From positions 3,906,001 through 3,970,000 of the forward strand of contig NC_053197.1 in assembly GCF_905163445.1 (NCBI RefSeq): DNA of 64,000 bases, read 5' to 3'. Positions 12,165 through 23,231 of the stretch are shown in pieces. The translations under genes and the position numbers were made by a program. This DNA is from Pararge aegeria. Lineage: Eukaryota; Arthropoda; Insecta; Lepidoptera; Nymphalidae. The notes below the pieces were generated by a model that was not told the DNA's origin, did no database searches, and saw only the letters and a list, made by a program, of their open reading frames with translations. Each line of letters begins with the position of its first letter. Within the stretch, counting starts at the first letter, position 1.

Positions 12165-12674
12165 AAATTCAAGATGGCCGCCGCTACAAAATGGCGGATA
12201 ATTTATGTTTTGTTAATCCCATCAATATGGGTATCAAATGAAAGGGCTTAACAAGCAGAATACAATATACTATAAAAAATTGAAATCCAAGATGGCGGCC
12301 GCTACAAAATGGCGGATAACGTAGGTTTTATCAATCCCATCAATATGGGTATCAAATGAAAGGGCTCAACAAGCAGAATACAATATACTATAGAAAATTG
12401 AAATACAAGATGGCAGCCGCTACAAAATGGCGGATAACGTAGGTTTTATCGATCCCATCAATATGGGTATCAAATGAAAGTGCTCAACCAGTATAATACA
12501 ATGTACTATATAAAATTAAAATCCAAGATGGCGGCCTCTACAAAATGGCGGATAACTTAGGTTTTATCAATCCCATCAACATGGGTATCAAATGAAAGGT
12601 CTCAACAAGTAGAATACAATTTACTATGCAAAATTGAAATCTAAGATGGCCGCCGCTACCAAATGGCTGCTAAC
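12165..12674 (+). repeat. 118-bp tandem repeat, 4 units plus a partial fifth
   Basis: Units start at 12165, 12283, 12401, 12518 and 12637, giving periods of 117-119 bp. Each has AAGATGGC, GCTACAAAATGGCGGATAA, CCCATCAATATGGGTATCAA and CAGAATACAAT-type landmarks. The phrase CCCATCAATATGGG is a small palindrome present in every full unit. The last unit breaks off into helicase coding sequence. Confidence 0.95.
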
Positions 12675-12917
12675 AATTTTTTAATACTATCATGGGCTTC
12701 TACAATACATAAAATGCAGGGCAGCACTGTGGATCACGCAGTCGTATACTTAGGTGCGAAACTGTTTGAAGAAGGTCAAGCCTACGTGGCTCTTAGTAGA
12801 GTAAGATCTTTGCAGGGACTACGTATAGAGGAGTTGGATTGCAATAAACTAACGGGCAAGAAACCTTGCAATAATGAAGCACTAAATGAATTAAACAGAA
12901 TGCGAAATAAAAACTAA
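12675..12917 (+). pseudogene. Helitron Pif1-type helicase, C-terminal fragment
   Basis: About 80 codons encode the last conserved blocks of a Pif1-family DNA helicase as found at the end of the Helitron Rep-helicase protein. Counting from the ATG at 12663, STIHKMQG sits at residues 13-20 (usual form TIHKSQG, the helicase motif V region) and YVALSRVRS at residues 41-49 (motif VI, with the arginine finger region). The frame closes with TAA at 12915. The ATG at 12663 lies in the tandem repeat and is almost surely not a real start; helicase-like sequence starts around LILSWAS. The ATPase Walker motifs and the Rep nuclease are absent, so this cannot be active. Family assignment is firm; whether it is Helitron or Helentron is inference. 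Confidence 0.85.
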
Positions 12918-13130
12918 AAACTAGAAAATAAAAATTGGTAAAAAAACTTTTTAAGTTAAACGGTTTTATGTTAAACATACATTGCAATGTTTAAGATAAA
13001 TGTACTAAAAACCAAAAAATAATAAAATAGATACAGTCATGGGAATTATAAACATATGCATAGACTAGACTAAAATAAAACCGTGGGGCACGTCAATTTG
13101 TAAGGAACGGGTTGGTGCGGCAATAAAAAT

Positions 13131-15220
13131 TTCTACCTACATATAAATATTGCAAACTAAACTACATACATGGTATATATTCTAATACTACACATATAAT
13201 TATTATATATAATATATATTTTACTAAGGAATATCTGCAAAAAACTTTACGTACCTAAGTGTGGTTCAAAAGGCATCCTTTTACTGACATTTAAAACAAT
13301 GTCAAGCATTATGCGAGCCAGGCGCCACAAATAAAAGGAATGTCAAAAACCACGTCTAAAGCCCCTCTCTTCGACCAAATGAAGCGTTATATTTTCGACG
13401 TCAGCATTTCGTGATTTTATATACATTTTAGTATCTTGCAATGCGAAATACCTGCCGAATACAGTTTATTGTAACAACAGTAGAACAGATTTGATATAAA
13501 TGTTTGCAAATATACAAATAAACAGATAGAAATTAAATTTAAGTCTATGACATCGAAATAACTAACTATCTGTACAAGTAATATAACTACTTGAAATTAA
13601 CACGTTTTTAAAACTAACCTCCCATTTTTAGCAGGTTTAGTGATAAAAACTTCGGCCTTTGGATTCGGAGCACTGAGTTCCATCCAAGACACCGATAATT
13701 TTTCGTAGTAAAGTGCGTTTTCAGACAATAAACAAGACTTCCTTAAACAGAGTCGGAAAACAGCGTTCCTTATGTTCTCTGTTGTTTATACTTACGTAAC
13801 ACCTGCCTTTGCAATTGTGCATTGTAAAGAATTTTATTGTTATTTTGGTGTTGAGAATAATCCTTACTTAATATTTTATAAATCCGAAAGAGTGTTTGTT
13901 TGTTTGTCCTCTCTTAACACCCTAACTAAGCAATCGATCAACTTTATAATTAGTATAAAGTTAGCTGAAAAGACAGAGAATAACATAGGTAGGATAACAA
14001 ACGGTTCGCACTGCACGCGAAGAACTCAGGTAATTGCAAGTTAATAAATAAATGCCATACAGAATTATCTGACCATTACACCATAGATCATGGATCAACA
14101 TTTATTGGTTTATGACGGACTTCTGTTTTGTAAACCTGCTTCTATCCAATACTAGTATAATTTTGTCATACAACGAGTCGAGCTGCATAAGAATAGTCGC
14201 GAAATATTCATTTCGAAATAGCACGCGACGCAGGTGTCGACAAAGGGTGAAATTGGAAAATCTTATTGGATAATCCCATCCTGTATTTACTTTTCTACAA
14301 TAAGAAATATCCTGGACATTAATCTATCCGTACCTACGCTTTCTACATCGCGGACCGATCTGTTTTACCGCAGTAAAATTTATATAATAAAAGTTGTCAC
14401 AGGTGAACATGCCTCCGAGATAATGTTTTAATCGTTTAACATAGATGACAAGGCCTGAATGGTGATGCCGAGTACCTTTCCCGGACGAGCTCTACTAACA
14501 CTATTTCGTGGTCAAACTCAATAATAAAATAAACATGAGATAATCAAATAAATCGGGTGGCCAAAAGTGCAGGAAAAATGCACCCTCACGCGTATTAGCC
14601 CCTCCCGGTCTCTATCATCGGTCTCACCCAGTATCCATTGTGATATGTAAACATATGGGATCAAAACTCAAACAAATTTTTGATTAAAATTATTGGCATG
14701 TACCTACGTTGGACAACCACTTTTGTAGCGTTTACAGTTTACACATATTTTTTCAATAATAATGGGAATGGTCCAATTAAAAGTAAAGTTGCGATGGTAC
14801 CAAACGTAGCTCATTCGAAGAAGAGGCCGACTCTCTGTGCGGTATTATTTTACGGTTCAAGACTCATTTCTTCAAATAAAAAATATATATGAAACAAAAA
14901 AATATTTTACAATCATTGTGATTTACAATTGCCCGGGATTTTTTTTAACCCACGCAAACTGTTAGTTATCTCGTGACGAAAAGTATCTTATGTCCATTTC
15001 CATGATTTATGTTATATTTGTCAAACCTTATCAAAATCAGTATTCTGATGAAGTTTTAACACTGGTAACAAACAAATTAATAAAAAAAGACAATTTATTA
15101 TACTAACCAGGGTTAAGCCTAAAAGTAAGTCAGAATGCCGCAGATACTAGAGCCGCATCGGACACATAAACTTTTCGCTTGAAGTGTATGTGAGTTTGGT
15201 TCATTAACTTGATGATCTTG
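13131..15220. other. AT-rich DNA, no gene seen
   Basis: Short frames at 13772-14044, 14234-14431 and 14680-14892 have no recognisable motif. Near 13870 the phrase ATTTTATAAATCCGAAAGAG then (TGTT)n recalls the 5' part of Helitron-like family M, but without a defined end. Confidence 0.4.
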
Positions 15221-15510
15221 ACTGCCGATTTGCGCAGTGGGTAGTTACCCTACTTTCTAAGTACCCGGCAGTAGGTTCGATTCCCACTAGTGGAAAATAT
15301 TTGTGTTTCATCACACATGAATGTTTTCAGTGTGTGGGTTTTTTTTTTCTGGTTTAACTCTATATTATGAGTAGGTATGTATATTAATCATGAATAAATA
15401 TTTTATGGCTTAATATTTTATAAATTTTATATATCTTAGTACCCATAACACAAGCTACGCTTCCTTTGGGCCTCGATGGCTATGTGAGCATTAATGATAT
15501 GAAATAAAAA
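15221..15510 (+). repeat. SINE-B copy 1 (tRNA-headed SINE)
   Basis: Head GCCGATTTGCGCAGTGGGTA, B-box-like GGTTCGATTCCCACT, then the body with TGAATGTTTTCAGTGT, ATCTTAGTACCCATAACACA and a last block like GGGCTAGATGGCGATGTGTG. The same order is found in six other places in the window. Confidence 0.85.
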
Positions 15511-15517
15511 TTTTTAG

Positions 15518-15648
15518 ACTCCACAGGCCTTTGAAAACGTTATGGAAAACTCTCGGTTTTTCTCACGATATTTTCTTTCACCGTTGGAGGAAGTTGTATT
15601 TTAATTGCTTAGATTAAAAATTCACGCATTTAAAAGGTGCTGTGTGTT
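15518..15648 (-). repeat. SINE-A fragment (body only)
   Basis: Antisense body with CTCCACAGGCCTTTGAAAAC, TCACGATATTTTCTTTCACC and TTTTAATTGCTTA; head and tail missing. Confidence 0.65.
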
Positions 15649-16107
15649 GAAGGATTACAAATAACTGCATAACTATACCAATAAAAACACGTTGAATAAA
15701 GGGGCATAATTACGCAGTAGGTATATGTTAATGTGAAATTCACACCCGTATGTATCCTCCTCGGGGAAGGAAATTGCTTATAAATAAACACATTAATGTA
15801 AAAGCCGGATTTGAGAGTGTTAGCGCTTCCCTAGGTCCATTGTGATGTTGTAAAGTGCCCACTTTATGTTTGATTTATTATTATACGTTTCCTTACGTTT
15901 CTACTTTGACCTATTCTACCAAAAATATTTATTTATTAAATTATTTAGGAAGCCAACGTTTTATACAATGTCTTAAAATTATTATAAACATAACAGTAAT
16001 ATTCTGAATTTTACATTGTATACCCCACTTACAGGCTAACTCTGCATGCATCATGAAATATAGACGTTCTTCAATATACAGAACCTAAAACTAAAAATAT
16101 ATACCAT

Positions 16108-16380
16108 CATCATCTGCCTACTAACGTCCCATTGCTGGTTTGCCCAGGGTTCCTCTCGTATAGAAGATAATCAGAGCAATATGTGTTGGCCCGTTTCCAC
16201 GATTATTATCACACGCCAGTGATAATAACCGAGTACAGTGGCTTATCTTACTCTCCTAGCATAGGGTGGGTCAAAACCACTTTCCTAACTCCAAGATGGT
16301 ACTAAAAATTTCTTGGCAGAAATAGATAAATACTCTTTCTTGGCTGGGCCTGTGATTGGAACCTCGAGATTTGTAGTTAA
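16108..16380 (-). repeat. Repeat S copy 1, tRNA-derived SINE-like
   Basis: Starts with (CATCAT) and CCCATTGCTGG, contains the small hairpin ATTATCAC...GTGATAAT near 16203, and ends with an antisense B-box-like CTGTGATTGGAACCTCGAG. A related plus-strand copy lies at 58180. Confidence 0.5.
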
Positions 16381-16515
16381 AAAATGTTAATCAATGAACT
16401 GACGGTGGAACTACGGGACCCAACAATTATAGACGTTTAGGTCTACCGTCTGCTTCATAAGCAATTGAAAAGACCATAAGATTTTCAATTCAAAGCCATA
16501 TTGTGCACTAGTTAG

Positions 16516-16745
16516 AGAAGCTTTAAAATCTTGGATTGAAGCGGCCGTTACTTTGCGGAAATCAGAAAAAGCAGGAAAATCTGTATGGTGTAATTTATAA
16601 TTTCTTTAATCTTTATAATAATTTCTTTATAATTTATTCAATCGTCGGCAATATACCCTCTGAGATCTGTTTGGCGTGGAGTATAAGGATTGAAGAAATT
16701 ATAAATTACACTTTTCGCGGAATATAGCAAATTAAGCTTGATTTT
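16516..16745. mobile_element. Foldback repeat E copy 1
   Basis: Left arm GTTACTTTGCGGAAAT ... GTAATTTATAATTTCTTTAA and right arm GATTGAAGAAATTATAAATT ... AGCAAATTAAGCTT are reverse complements of each other with gaps. The centre has GGCAATATACCCTCT and GATCTGTTTGGCGTGGAGTA. Both arms are preserved, which shows the family is a long-armed foldback element. Confidence 0.75.
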
Positions 16746-17264
16746 CATGTGCCTCAAAATCTATAAAAGCTCCGGGCGCTTCTTAATTTGCAAGAGCAGT
16801 AAACCGAATAGGAACTCAAAATGCGAGAAAAACAGAAGCAGCAAGAAACACAGAGGCTGAATGCGACAAATTCTTGCAGTACTGATATAACTGTCGTCAA
16901 TAGGACGTAGCTATCTCGTCCTAATAAGGACACGCTGCTTGACAAAAAGCCCTGCTGTCATGGGTAGAAGAGGGAGGAGGAGGGATTTCGAACTTTGCTC
17001 CTCCACACTTACCCTCTAACGCGGATATTTGTTTAAGCTTAAGGATTACCATCACATACTAGCAATAATAACTAGGACTGACGGCTTATCTCCGAGGTAG
17101 ACAACGAAAATATCCCAACTCCTTGTTAATTTATTACCTAATAACGTGTTAAGTAACAATTTTTGGACGTTAAAATCCAATTAATTACCGACCTTTTAAA
17201 CCTGGACTAGAAGTCAAACCAATGACTTTCTAATTCGTACAATTTCAAATGGAATCTATTTCAA

Positions 17265-17395
17265 GTTGTTCTGGTTTATAAGCACTTTAGGAACAGTCAA
17301 GTCTTGACTGACAGACTGACAGACTCTACCACCGGTTCCGAAGGCAGACTTCACCGTCTCTTTTCCAATGTCAACAATATTTTTTATTGTCTTTC
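17265..17395 (-). mobile_element. CR1-like LINE 3' end, degenerate
   Basis: Matches the 3' UTR at 37970-38130: CTCTACCACCGGTTCCGAAG and CTCTTTTCCAATGTCAACAA. No coding part. Confidence 0.6.
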
Positions 17396-18221
17396 GTAGT
17401 TGAACAAGCTAATTTACGCGAATTAATTATAAATTTAAAATTCCGCCTAAATTATAATATAAATTTAAAATATACCCCAGAAGCTCCGACATATAAGGCA
17501 TAGCATCACATTAAAAAGCGGCGGAATCTTTAAAGTTACTGCTATAATCTTTCTGTACGGAAAGTAACGGTGAAGCCTAAGGTAAAGTGATCTTGTCTCG
17601 TATAATATGCCCATTCAGTCTTTGAAGGTGTCCATATTATTATGGATTGCAGGAGAGGATGTTGGAAGGGTACTTCACCTTAGCGGTGCGTGAATAAAGA
17701 AAATCCTTTGGTGCGTTCCTGTTTACGGTATTCCAATAACCTAAGGCGGCAAACCTTAAGATCTTCTTTAGTTTAGTTTTCTTTTATTGGTGTAGAAGGT
17801 TTATAATAATCTACTTAAAAATGAAGCTATAAAATATTATTATAATAATATAAGTAAAATGTAGAAAGTTACTATACATAGGTAATATACCTACTTCGTA
17901 AACCTTTTTATATAGAAGCAAAGAAAGTACATTTTTGTTCTACATTTTATTTGGCATCGACCTTAAAATGTTGTAGACAATATTTTTTTCTTGCTTTTTA
18001 GTTGTTTGATTTATTTTGGTAATTTGTTTTAAAATGATATACAACCCTTAAATTTTTTTTTATTTTTTTACTTAGTAAAATCTTTATTTAACAAAATATT
18101 ATCCCTAAAATTTTTATTAATACATGACTATAACCTAAAATAAACTATTTAAAAACTAAATAAAATCTAAAACGTCCTCGAAACCACCGCAGCGAGGCAC
18201 AGTTCCCAAGATGCTGGCAGC

Positions 18222-18272
18222 ATTGCCAGTTAATTATATTTATATATTATATAAATATAATTAACTGGCAAT
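18222..18272. repeat. Perfect 23-bp inverted repeat, 5-nt loop
   Basis: Arms 18222-18244 and 18250-18272 (ATTGCCAGTTAATT... and its complement) flank TATTA. AT-rich inner part, GC-containing outer part, no mismatch. Confidence 0.95.
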
Positions 18273-19004
18273 ATAAATTTATACCCTTATTAATTACTAT
18301 AATATACATAATTTTATGCAGCCTCGTAAACTGCACTGTAGGTTACGATGTATTCATGTTATAATATATATTTGTATGCACATAAATTAAATTTTCAAAT
18401 ATATTGTATTGATCATGCACCATCATAATTTTAGCTTGTTTAAATTTATCTCTTAAAGACTCTCTTGGGCCCGTTTTATACATTGCACGAACAGCCCTGA
18501 AAATTTAAAGTCGTTTCTTTATTTAAAAAAAAAAAAAAAAAATTGTGTTAGATCATTGTTTAATTCTCCCGACAACAGAAGTGGAAAATGATGTACCTAT
18601 CGTTTTTTTATTTAATTAACATGTTGTAGAAACAAAAAAGAATGACTTAAAAATGTTTTAGAAAACGTTTTTGAGTTGTATAACAAGGTCGGTACTTTTT
18701 TGTCAAAACTTTTTCGCAATCATATCTAAGTAATATTAGCCAAATGTTAACTGCTCATAATATTCTAAAAAAAATTGCTTTTCCCGAAGCCGGCTTATCA
18801 ATGCTTGAGGAGTTTCACAATCTGCTCTTTTATTGTGACGAGCATAAACTGCTTACCTACTACTATATACAATAATCGAAAAGCAACAAGTGTAATACAA
18901 ATTATTGTGGCCATCCGGGTTCTTCATCATCAGTCTTACTTGACCAAATGGTGGTTTTGTATAGCAAATGCTCCAGTTACTTTAAAAAATACCCAAATCC
19001 TTAT

Positions 19005-19042
19005 AAAATTTTATAGTGACAACTATGTCACTATAAAATTTT
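19005..19042. repeat. Perfect 16-bp inverted repeat, 6-nt loop
   Basis: AAAATTTTATAGTGAC at 19005-19020 and its complement at 19027-19042 around AACTAT. Confidence 0.9.
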
Positions 19043-19497
19043 TGAAGAGTTCCCTCAATTTTTCCAGGATCCCTTCCACTGTCTTGACCTGATGAAAATA
19101 GGATCACATGAGAAGTATACCGTCTTAAACGAAAAAAAACATTATTCAAATTGGTTTATAAATGACCGAGTTCTGAGCTAACAGACATAAAAAAAGAAAA
19201 TAATAAAAATACAACCAAATTGAGATTTTTCCTTTTGTTATTCCTTTTTTGTAAGTTGGCCTATACCATTATTCAAGGTTATATATATACGTAGTTATAG
19301 TATAACTTACTTACTTGAACCATTCATGAGTAATTCAGCAGATCTAGAACTAAGTCCAAAAAAAAGATTCAATTTTCAAGTTGACTTATGAATTTATATT
19401 GTTTTCCTTTCTCTCGCTTATGTAGACAATAATATATTACATAATACAATCAATCAATTTATTTCCGTTTAGTGAAAATACAAAAATAGGCACTCTA

Positions 19498-19655
19498 AGC
19501 AATTATGCGGAACGAAACGTGCGTGGAGGGTAAATTGCGGAAGATGTGTGATAACAAACTTGTTATGAAGTATAAAGATTGACGAAATTACAAATTATAC
19601 GTAAAGATTTTTCTGTTTTTCGCAGATTATAACAAGTTAAGCTTGATTTCCACTG
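19498..19655 (+). mobile_element. Foldback repeat E copy 2 (right part)
   Basis: Shows GAACGAAACGTGCGTGGAGG, then GATTGACGAAATTACAAATT and ACAAGTTAAGCTTGATTTCC. Left arm missing. Followed after 45 bp by a repeat Q copy, an order also seen at 21160-21715. Confidence 0.75.
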
Positions 19656-19699
19656 TACTCGTATATCACTAAAAATTGTTAAACGTTTAGAATCGAACG

Positions 19700-19905
19700 C
19701 AAACCCAGCGCCATCGACAGAGCACCATTTCTAAATACACTCTGTAACAAGAGTAACTCAAACACGGCTATCTAAACGTTCCATTATACTCAGTTTACAC
19801 AAGAGACATTCATGATACCGAACCGTGTATCTGCATGCCGCGTGCATAATGCTTGTTTTGCAATGCATGCCTACTGAAAATTTAAATTGCAGCTCATTGG
19901 CTGTG
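19700..19905 (+). repeat. Repeat Q copy 1
   Basis: Landmarks AGCGCCATCGAC, ACACTCTGTAACAAGAGTA, CGTTCCATTATACTCA, ACAAGAGACAT and TGCAATGCATGCCTACT. Similar blocks at 20365 and 21540; none seen elsewhere in the window. Confidence 0.7.
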
Positions 19906-19971
19906 GGTAGCCCATATAGAATAGAGAATATAATTCCTTTTTTAATTTAGCTCATACCCAATTTTTATTTC

Positions 19972-20213
19972 ATCATCATCATCATCATATCAACTCATTA
20001 CCCGCCCACTGCTGGGCACTGGCGTCACTATAAGAAAAGGTTAAGGCCGTCCACCACGCTGGCCGAGTGCGAATTGGTGGACTCCACACACCTTTGAGAA
20101 CATTATGGAGAACTCTGAGGCATGCAGGTTTCCTCACGATGTTTTTTGTCACCGTTTAAGCAGGTGATACTTCAATTGCTTAAAATGCACATAACGTGGA
20201 AAAGTTAGAGGTG
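19972..20213 (-). repeat. SINE-A copy, head truncated
   Basis: (CATCAT)n tail first, then CCGTCCACCACGCTGGCC, TCCTCACGATGTTTTTTGTC and CTTCAATTGCTTAAAATGCA. The tRNA-like head is absent. Confidence 0.85.
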
Positions 20214-20364
20214 GAGGAGGAGAGGAGGTTAAAAGATTTTTTATAGATAACGAACCATAATTAATATCGAAAATGTATCTATGGGTTATCCATAAGGTTA
20301 GTTACTGTTAGAAATGGCCAAGATTTATTGGTAAATGTTACCATCATGGGTGAGTCAAATGCAA

Positions 20365-20478
20365 CCATCAAAGCGTTCCATTATATTCAATCTACACAAG
20401 AGACATCGATATTATTGAAGCGTGTATTTGTGTAGTGCATTTCGTATGCATAATGTTTGTATTACAGTGCATGCCTAC
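20365..20478 (+). repeat. Repeat Q copy 2 (3' half)
   Basis: AAGCGTTCCATTATATTCAA, ACAAGAGACATCGATA and CAGTGCATGCCTACTAAG match copies at 19700 and 21540; the first half is missing. Confidence 0.7.
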
Positions 20479-20708
20479 TAAGTGTGATGTGAGATGGTAA
20501 TAATAAAAAAAAACACCCGGCGAAGTTTGTTGAGGGCTTCTTCTTAGACCAGGACGCGTTTGGAACCCTCGGAGCTTTAGTTTTAAGTTTACGAATATGG
20601 TTATCGCCATCATCTCACTACCGCGGTGTTATTCTCATATAATGTACGTACCAAAAGGCCACCCACTTGATTAAATATATTTTTGATTTCACTTTGACTT
20701 TGCCATCA
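20479..20708 (+). mobile_element. CR1-like LINE 3' end (repeat F)
   Basis: Landmarks GGCTTCTTCTTAGACCAGGA, AGCTTTAGTTTTAAGTTTAC and TTATCGCCATCATCTCACTA, ending with TTTGAC-type repeats. The same UTR follows reverse transcriptase coding sequence at 59145, which identifies it as LINE-derived. Confidence 0.75.
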
Positions 20709-20734
20709 TCAAAAATTAAACTAATTGATTGCTC

Positions 20735-20895
20735 GTAGTTCCAAAATCCACGATCCTGGGCCGCTTGTTTCCAGCGGATCGCAGCGACTCTTTGATGTCG
20801 TCTGTCCACCTCGTTGGAGACCAAACTACGCTGCGTTCACCTCTGTGGGGTCGCCACTCCAGCACCTTAGGACCCAAACGGCCGTTGTTTCTCTC
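20735..20895 (-). mobile_element. RTE-type LINE fragment
   Basis: Antisense to the RTE C-terminal region: GTCTGTCCACCTCGTTGG, CTACGCTGCGTT and CACTCCAGCACCTTAGGACC. Lacks the (GAT)n tail. Confidence 0.8.
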
Positions 20896-21159
20896 ACAGG
20901 CCCAGGACTGTAAGTATAATCACTATTTGAGTTTTAAAGCTAAAAAGGCGAGACCCGTGGCTTTCTGCTCCCTGTGGGATTAACTGTGCCTTAATTGTGT
21001 AAACAAAACTTACAGTAATTAGCAAACGATCGATGCCCTTAACATTTAAGAATCTTTAATTCACTACACAAATTGCGTTAATCCAGTCTTTAGTAATATG
21101 CGTTACACTAGAAGTCATTGCTGTGACGTTTGTGGGAGCAGTGATAGCGAATTTGCTAG

Positions 21160-21415
21160 AACTTCGACTATTATCAAAATTAAGCTTAATTTGCTATACT
21201 CCTTTTTTGCTATATATTGATGATGCTCCGGTTTCGGAGCGAAACGTGCGTAGAGGGTGTATTGCCGAGGATCTGTTTGGTGTGGAGTATAAGGATTGAA
21301 GAAATTATAAATTACACCACAAGATTCTCCTGTTTTTCGCGGAGTATAGCAAATTAAGCTTAATTTTGATAATATATATGGATTTCCACAAAGTAACGCC
21401 TGCTTCTATACAATA
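21160..21415. mobile_element. Foldback repeat E copy 3
   Basis: A 31-bp inner arm starting TATCAAAATTAAGCTTAATT at 21173 is matched by its complement ending at about 21371. The right side continues outward into TGGATTTCCACAAAGTAACG ... CTTCTAT, the complement of the left ends at 24339 and 54426. The centre is TGATGATGCTCCGGTTTCGG then AGCGAAACGTGCG. The base before TGATGA is T here, not C, so the ribozyme-like core seen at 54517 is damaged in this copy. Confidence 0.8.
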
Positions 21416-21539
21416 GAACTTCGACTTCCCAGCGACTCTTTGACGTCCCAAGAAAACAAACCGTTTCTAAGGGATTTGTGAAAAACCGTAAAAAACTATG
21501 GTGTAGAACGCGGACGATAGCTAGTGAGAAATAAATAGA

Positions 21540-21715
21540 TAGCTAGCGCCATCAACGTAGCAAGCAATACACTCTGTAACAAGGGTAGTTCAAATATGGC
21601 CATCTATACGTTCTATTATACTCAAGAGACATACTTGATACCAAAGCATGTTTCCGTATTCCGCATGCATAGTGCTTGTTTTGCAATGCATGTTGATTAG
21701 ATATCGAATCTGAAT
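21540..21715 (+). repeat. Repeat Q copy 3
   Basis: TAGCGCCATCAACG, ACACTCTGTAACAAGGGTAG, CGTTCTATTATACTCA, AGAGACATAC and TTTGCAATGCATGTTGA align with copy 1 over about 170 bp. Confidence 0.7.
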
Positions 21716-22612
21716 GGTGGGTAACGAATATTATCATTTTGAGCTTAGGCCTACTGATGTAGAATTACCATTATAATTTATGTTATTATCAACCTTTGAA
21801 AAGTCCTACATAATCTCAGAACATATAAGTCAAATGTATAACAATAATAATGGTAATAAATGTGATGCCTGTATATGTACCCCAGTGCCAACCAACACAA
21901 ATGGTAAATTAAAAAATATATAGGTACATAAAAAGTGTAATACTCTCCCGTAAAGTGGTTTTCAATATTTAAAATGGGCGTTCGAAAATCTTTTGCTTCT
22001 AGATTTTTCTGAAAATAAAAGTTACCTATCGCAAATTCGGCACTGCCGATGGAAGTAAACCTAAAATAAGACAGGGTACTCCGGCAATGATATACAGAGA
22101 GATGAGTATGGGAATCCTATTGGTGCCGGCATTTGCGATTTTGTTTTATCTTTGTGATACACCTTTGAGGAAAAATATTAAATTAATTATTGGTAACTTA
22201 TAACAAAATAAGGGATGTTAATCCAATCTATATATATGTATATTTCTAATTACATATTTCAAACCAGTGAGTAAGATGCAATTTAAAAACAGTGAATCAA
22301 TAAGTGATTCTATGTTTTTATAATTTGTAGGCAAAATGCCTACTCTGCATTGCAATGTAGAAGAGAATACACACACAATTTATAATAATATGCAACAACA
22401 ATACACAATAATACACAATAAAACAATACACAATAACAATTTATAATGTGGTAGACTCTGCACTTGTGTATTTAGATGAGAATATAAAAAAAAACAAAGC
22501 AAATACAATAACTAAGCTAAATAGTACGTACCGATCTACACTACAGCAGTCTCCATCGAAATGTCGGACGAAAGATATTATATTTAATATATTCTTTATA
22601 AGTAATATAGGA
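21716..22612. other. AT-rich DNA, no gene seen
   Basis: Contains a run of imperfect ACACAATAATACACAATAAA-type repeats near 22390-22440. No coding signal. Confidence 0.45.
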
Positions 22613-22925
22613 TCATCATTATCATATCAACCATATACCACATATCACCATTACCAGCCCACTATTCGCCACGGGTCTCCTCCGAAAATAAGGAGGGTTT
22701 AAGGCCGTAGTCCACCACGCTGGCCCAGTGCGGATTGGTGGACTCCAAACACCTTTTAAAACATTATGTAGAACTCTCAGGCATGCAGATTACGTGATGT
22801 TTTCCTTCACCGTTGAAGCAAGTGATATTTGAATTTCTTTAAAAAGTTAGAGGTGCGTGCTGGGATTCGAACTCGGCCCCCCGAAAGTTAAGTCGAGCTC
22901 CTACCCACTGGGGTATCACCGCTGA
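22613..22925 (-). repeat. SINE-A copy, near full length
   Basis: (ATC)-rich tail, CCACCACGCTGGCCCAGTGC, CACCGTTGAAGCAAGTGATA, then the head in antisense with GGGATTCGAACTCGGCC and the A-box region CCACTGGGGTATCACCGC. Confidence 0.9.
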
Positions 22926-23027
22926 CTAATATAGGAAACATTAAACTAATTATATTTTATTTCATAAATTACAATTGATAAACATTTAGACGGCAAATCG
23001 GTAAACAGTTTAACACCAAAATATTGA

Positions 23028-23130
23028 TTAGTCTCTTGTCGAATACTGTTCAATCACTCTGTACGAGTGATGGATGAACACGGTCATAAAGGTACAATCG
23101 ATCAAGTTATAGTGACGAAATAACGAACTA
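23028..23130 (+). repeat. Repeat L fragment
   Basis: GTTCAATCACTCTGTACGAG, TGATGGATGAACACGGTCAT and ACAATCGATCA match parts of 24655-25065 and the antisense fragments at 28890 and 32875. Confidence 0.6.
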
Positions 23131-23231
23131 GCAATTACTATGGGAATTAATAGGTAGACTTTCTCAGGTACCAGGAAATATAGTGAACTAAGCGATTTAC
23201 CTTTTAACACTGCTTTCATTGATGGTAATCA

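Larger units (their letters stand above)
11990..12980 (+). mobile_element. Helitron/Helentron remnant
   Basis: A 13-bp direct repeat TAAACGGTTTTAT lies at 12003-12015 and again at 12957-12969. Between them are a segment that looks like a Helitron end, a 118-bp tandem array and the end of a helicase gene. A minisatellite next to a terminal segment is a known feature of Helentron-type elements, so I infer an internally deleted element. Exact ends are not established. Confidence 0.55.
17400..19497. other. AT-rich DNA with two hairpins
   Basis: No gene recognised. Holds A/T homopolymers (poly-A at about 18521-18541) and the inverted repeats at 18222-18272 and 19005-19042. Confidence 0.4.

Noticed and set aside
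12663..12674. ATG at 12663 as start of an intact small helicase gene
   Set aside because: The ATG lies in the tandem repeat (ATGGC context recurs in each unit) and the protein lacks its ATP-binding part.
15043..15080. Another CTGATGA as a hammerhead core
   Set aside because: No stem followed by GAAA at a suitable distance. The same holds for CTGATGA at about 19089, 23689, 26797, 36716 and 46034.
18775..19092. Plus-strand frame of 105 codons
   Set aside because: AT-rich chance frame running through a perfect hairpin; no motif.
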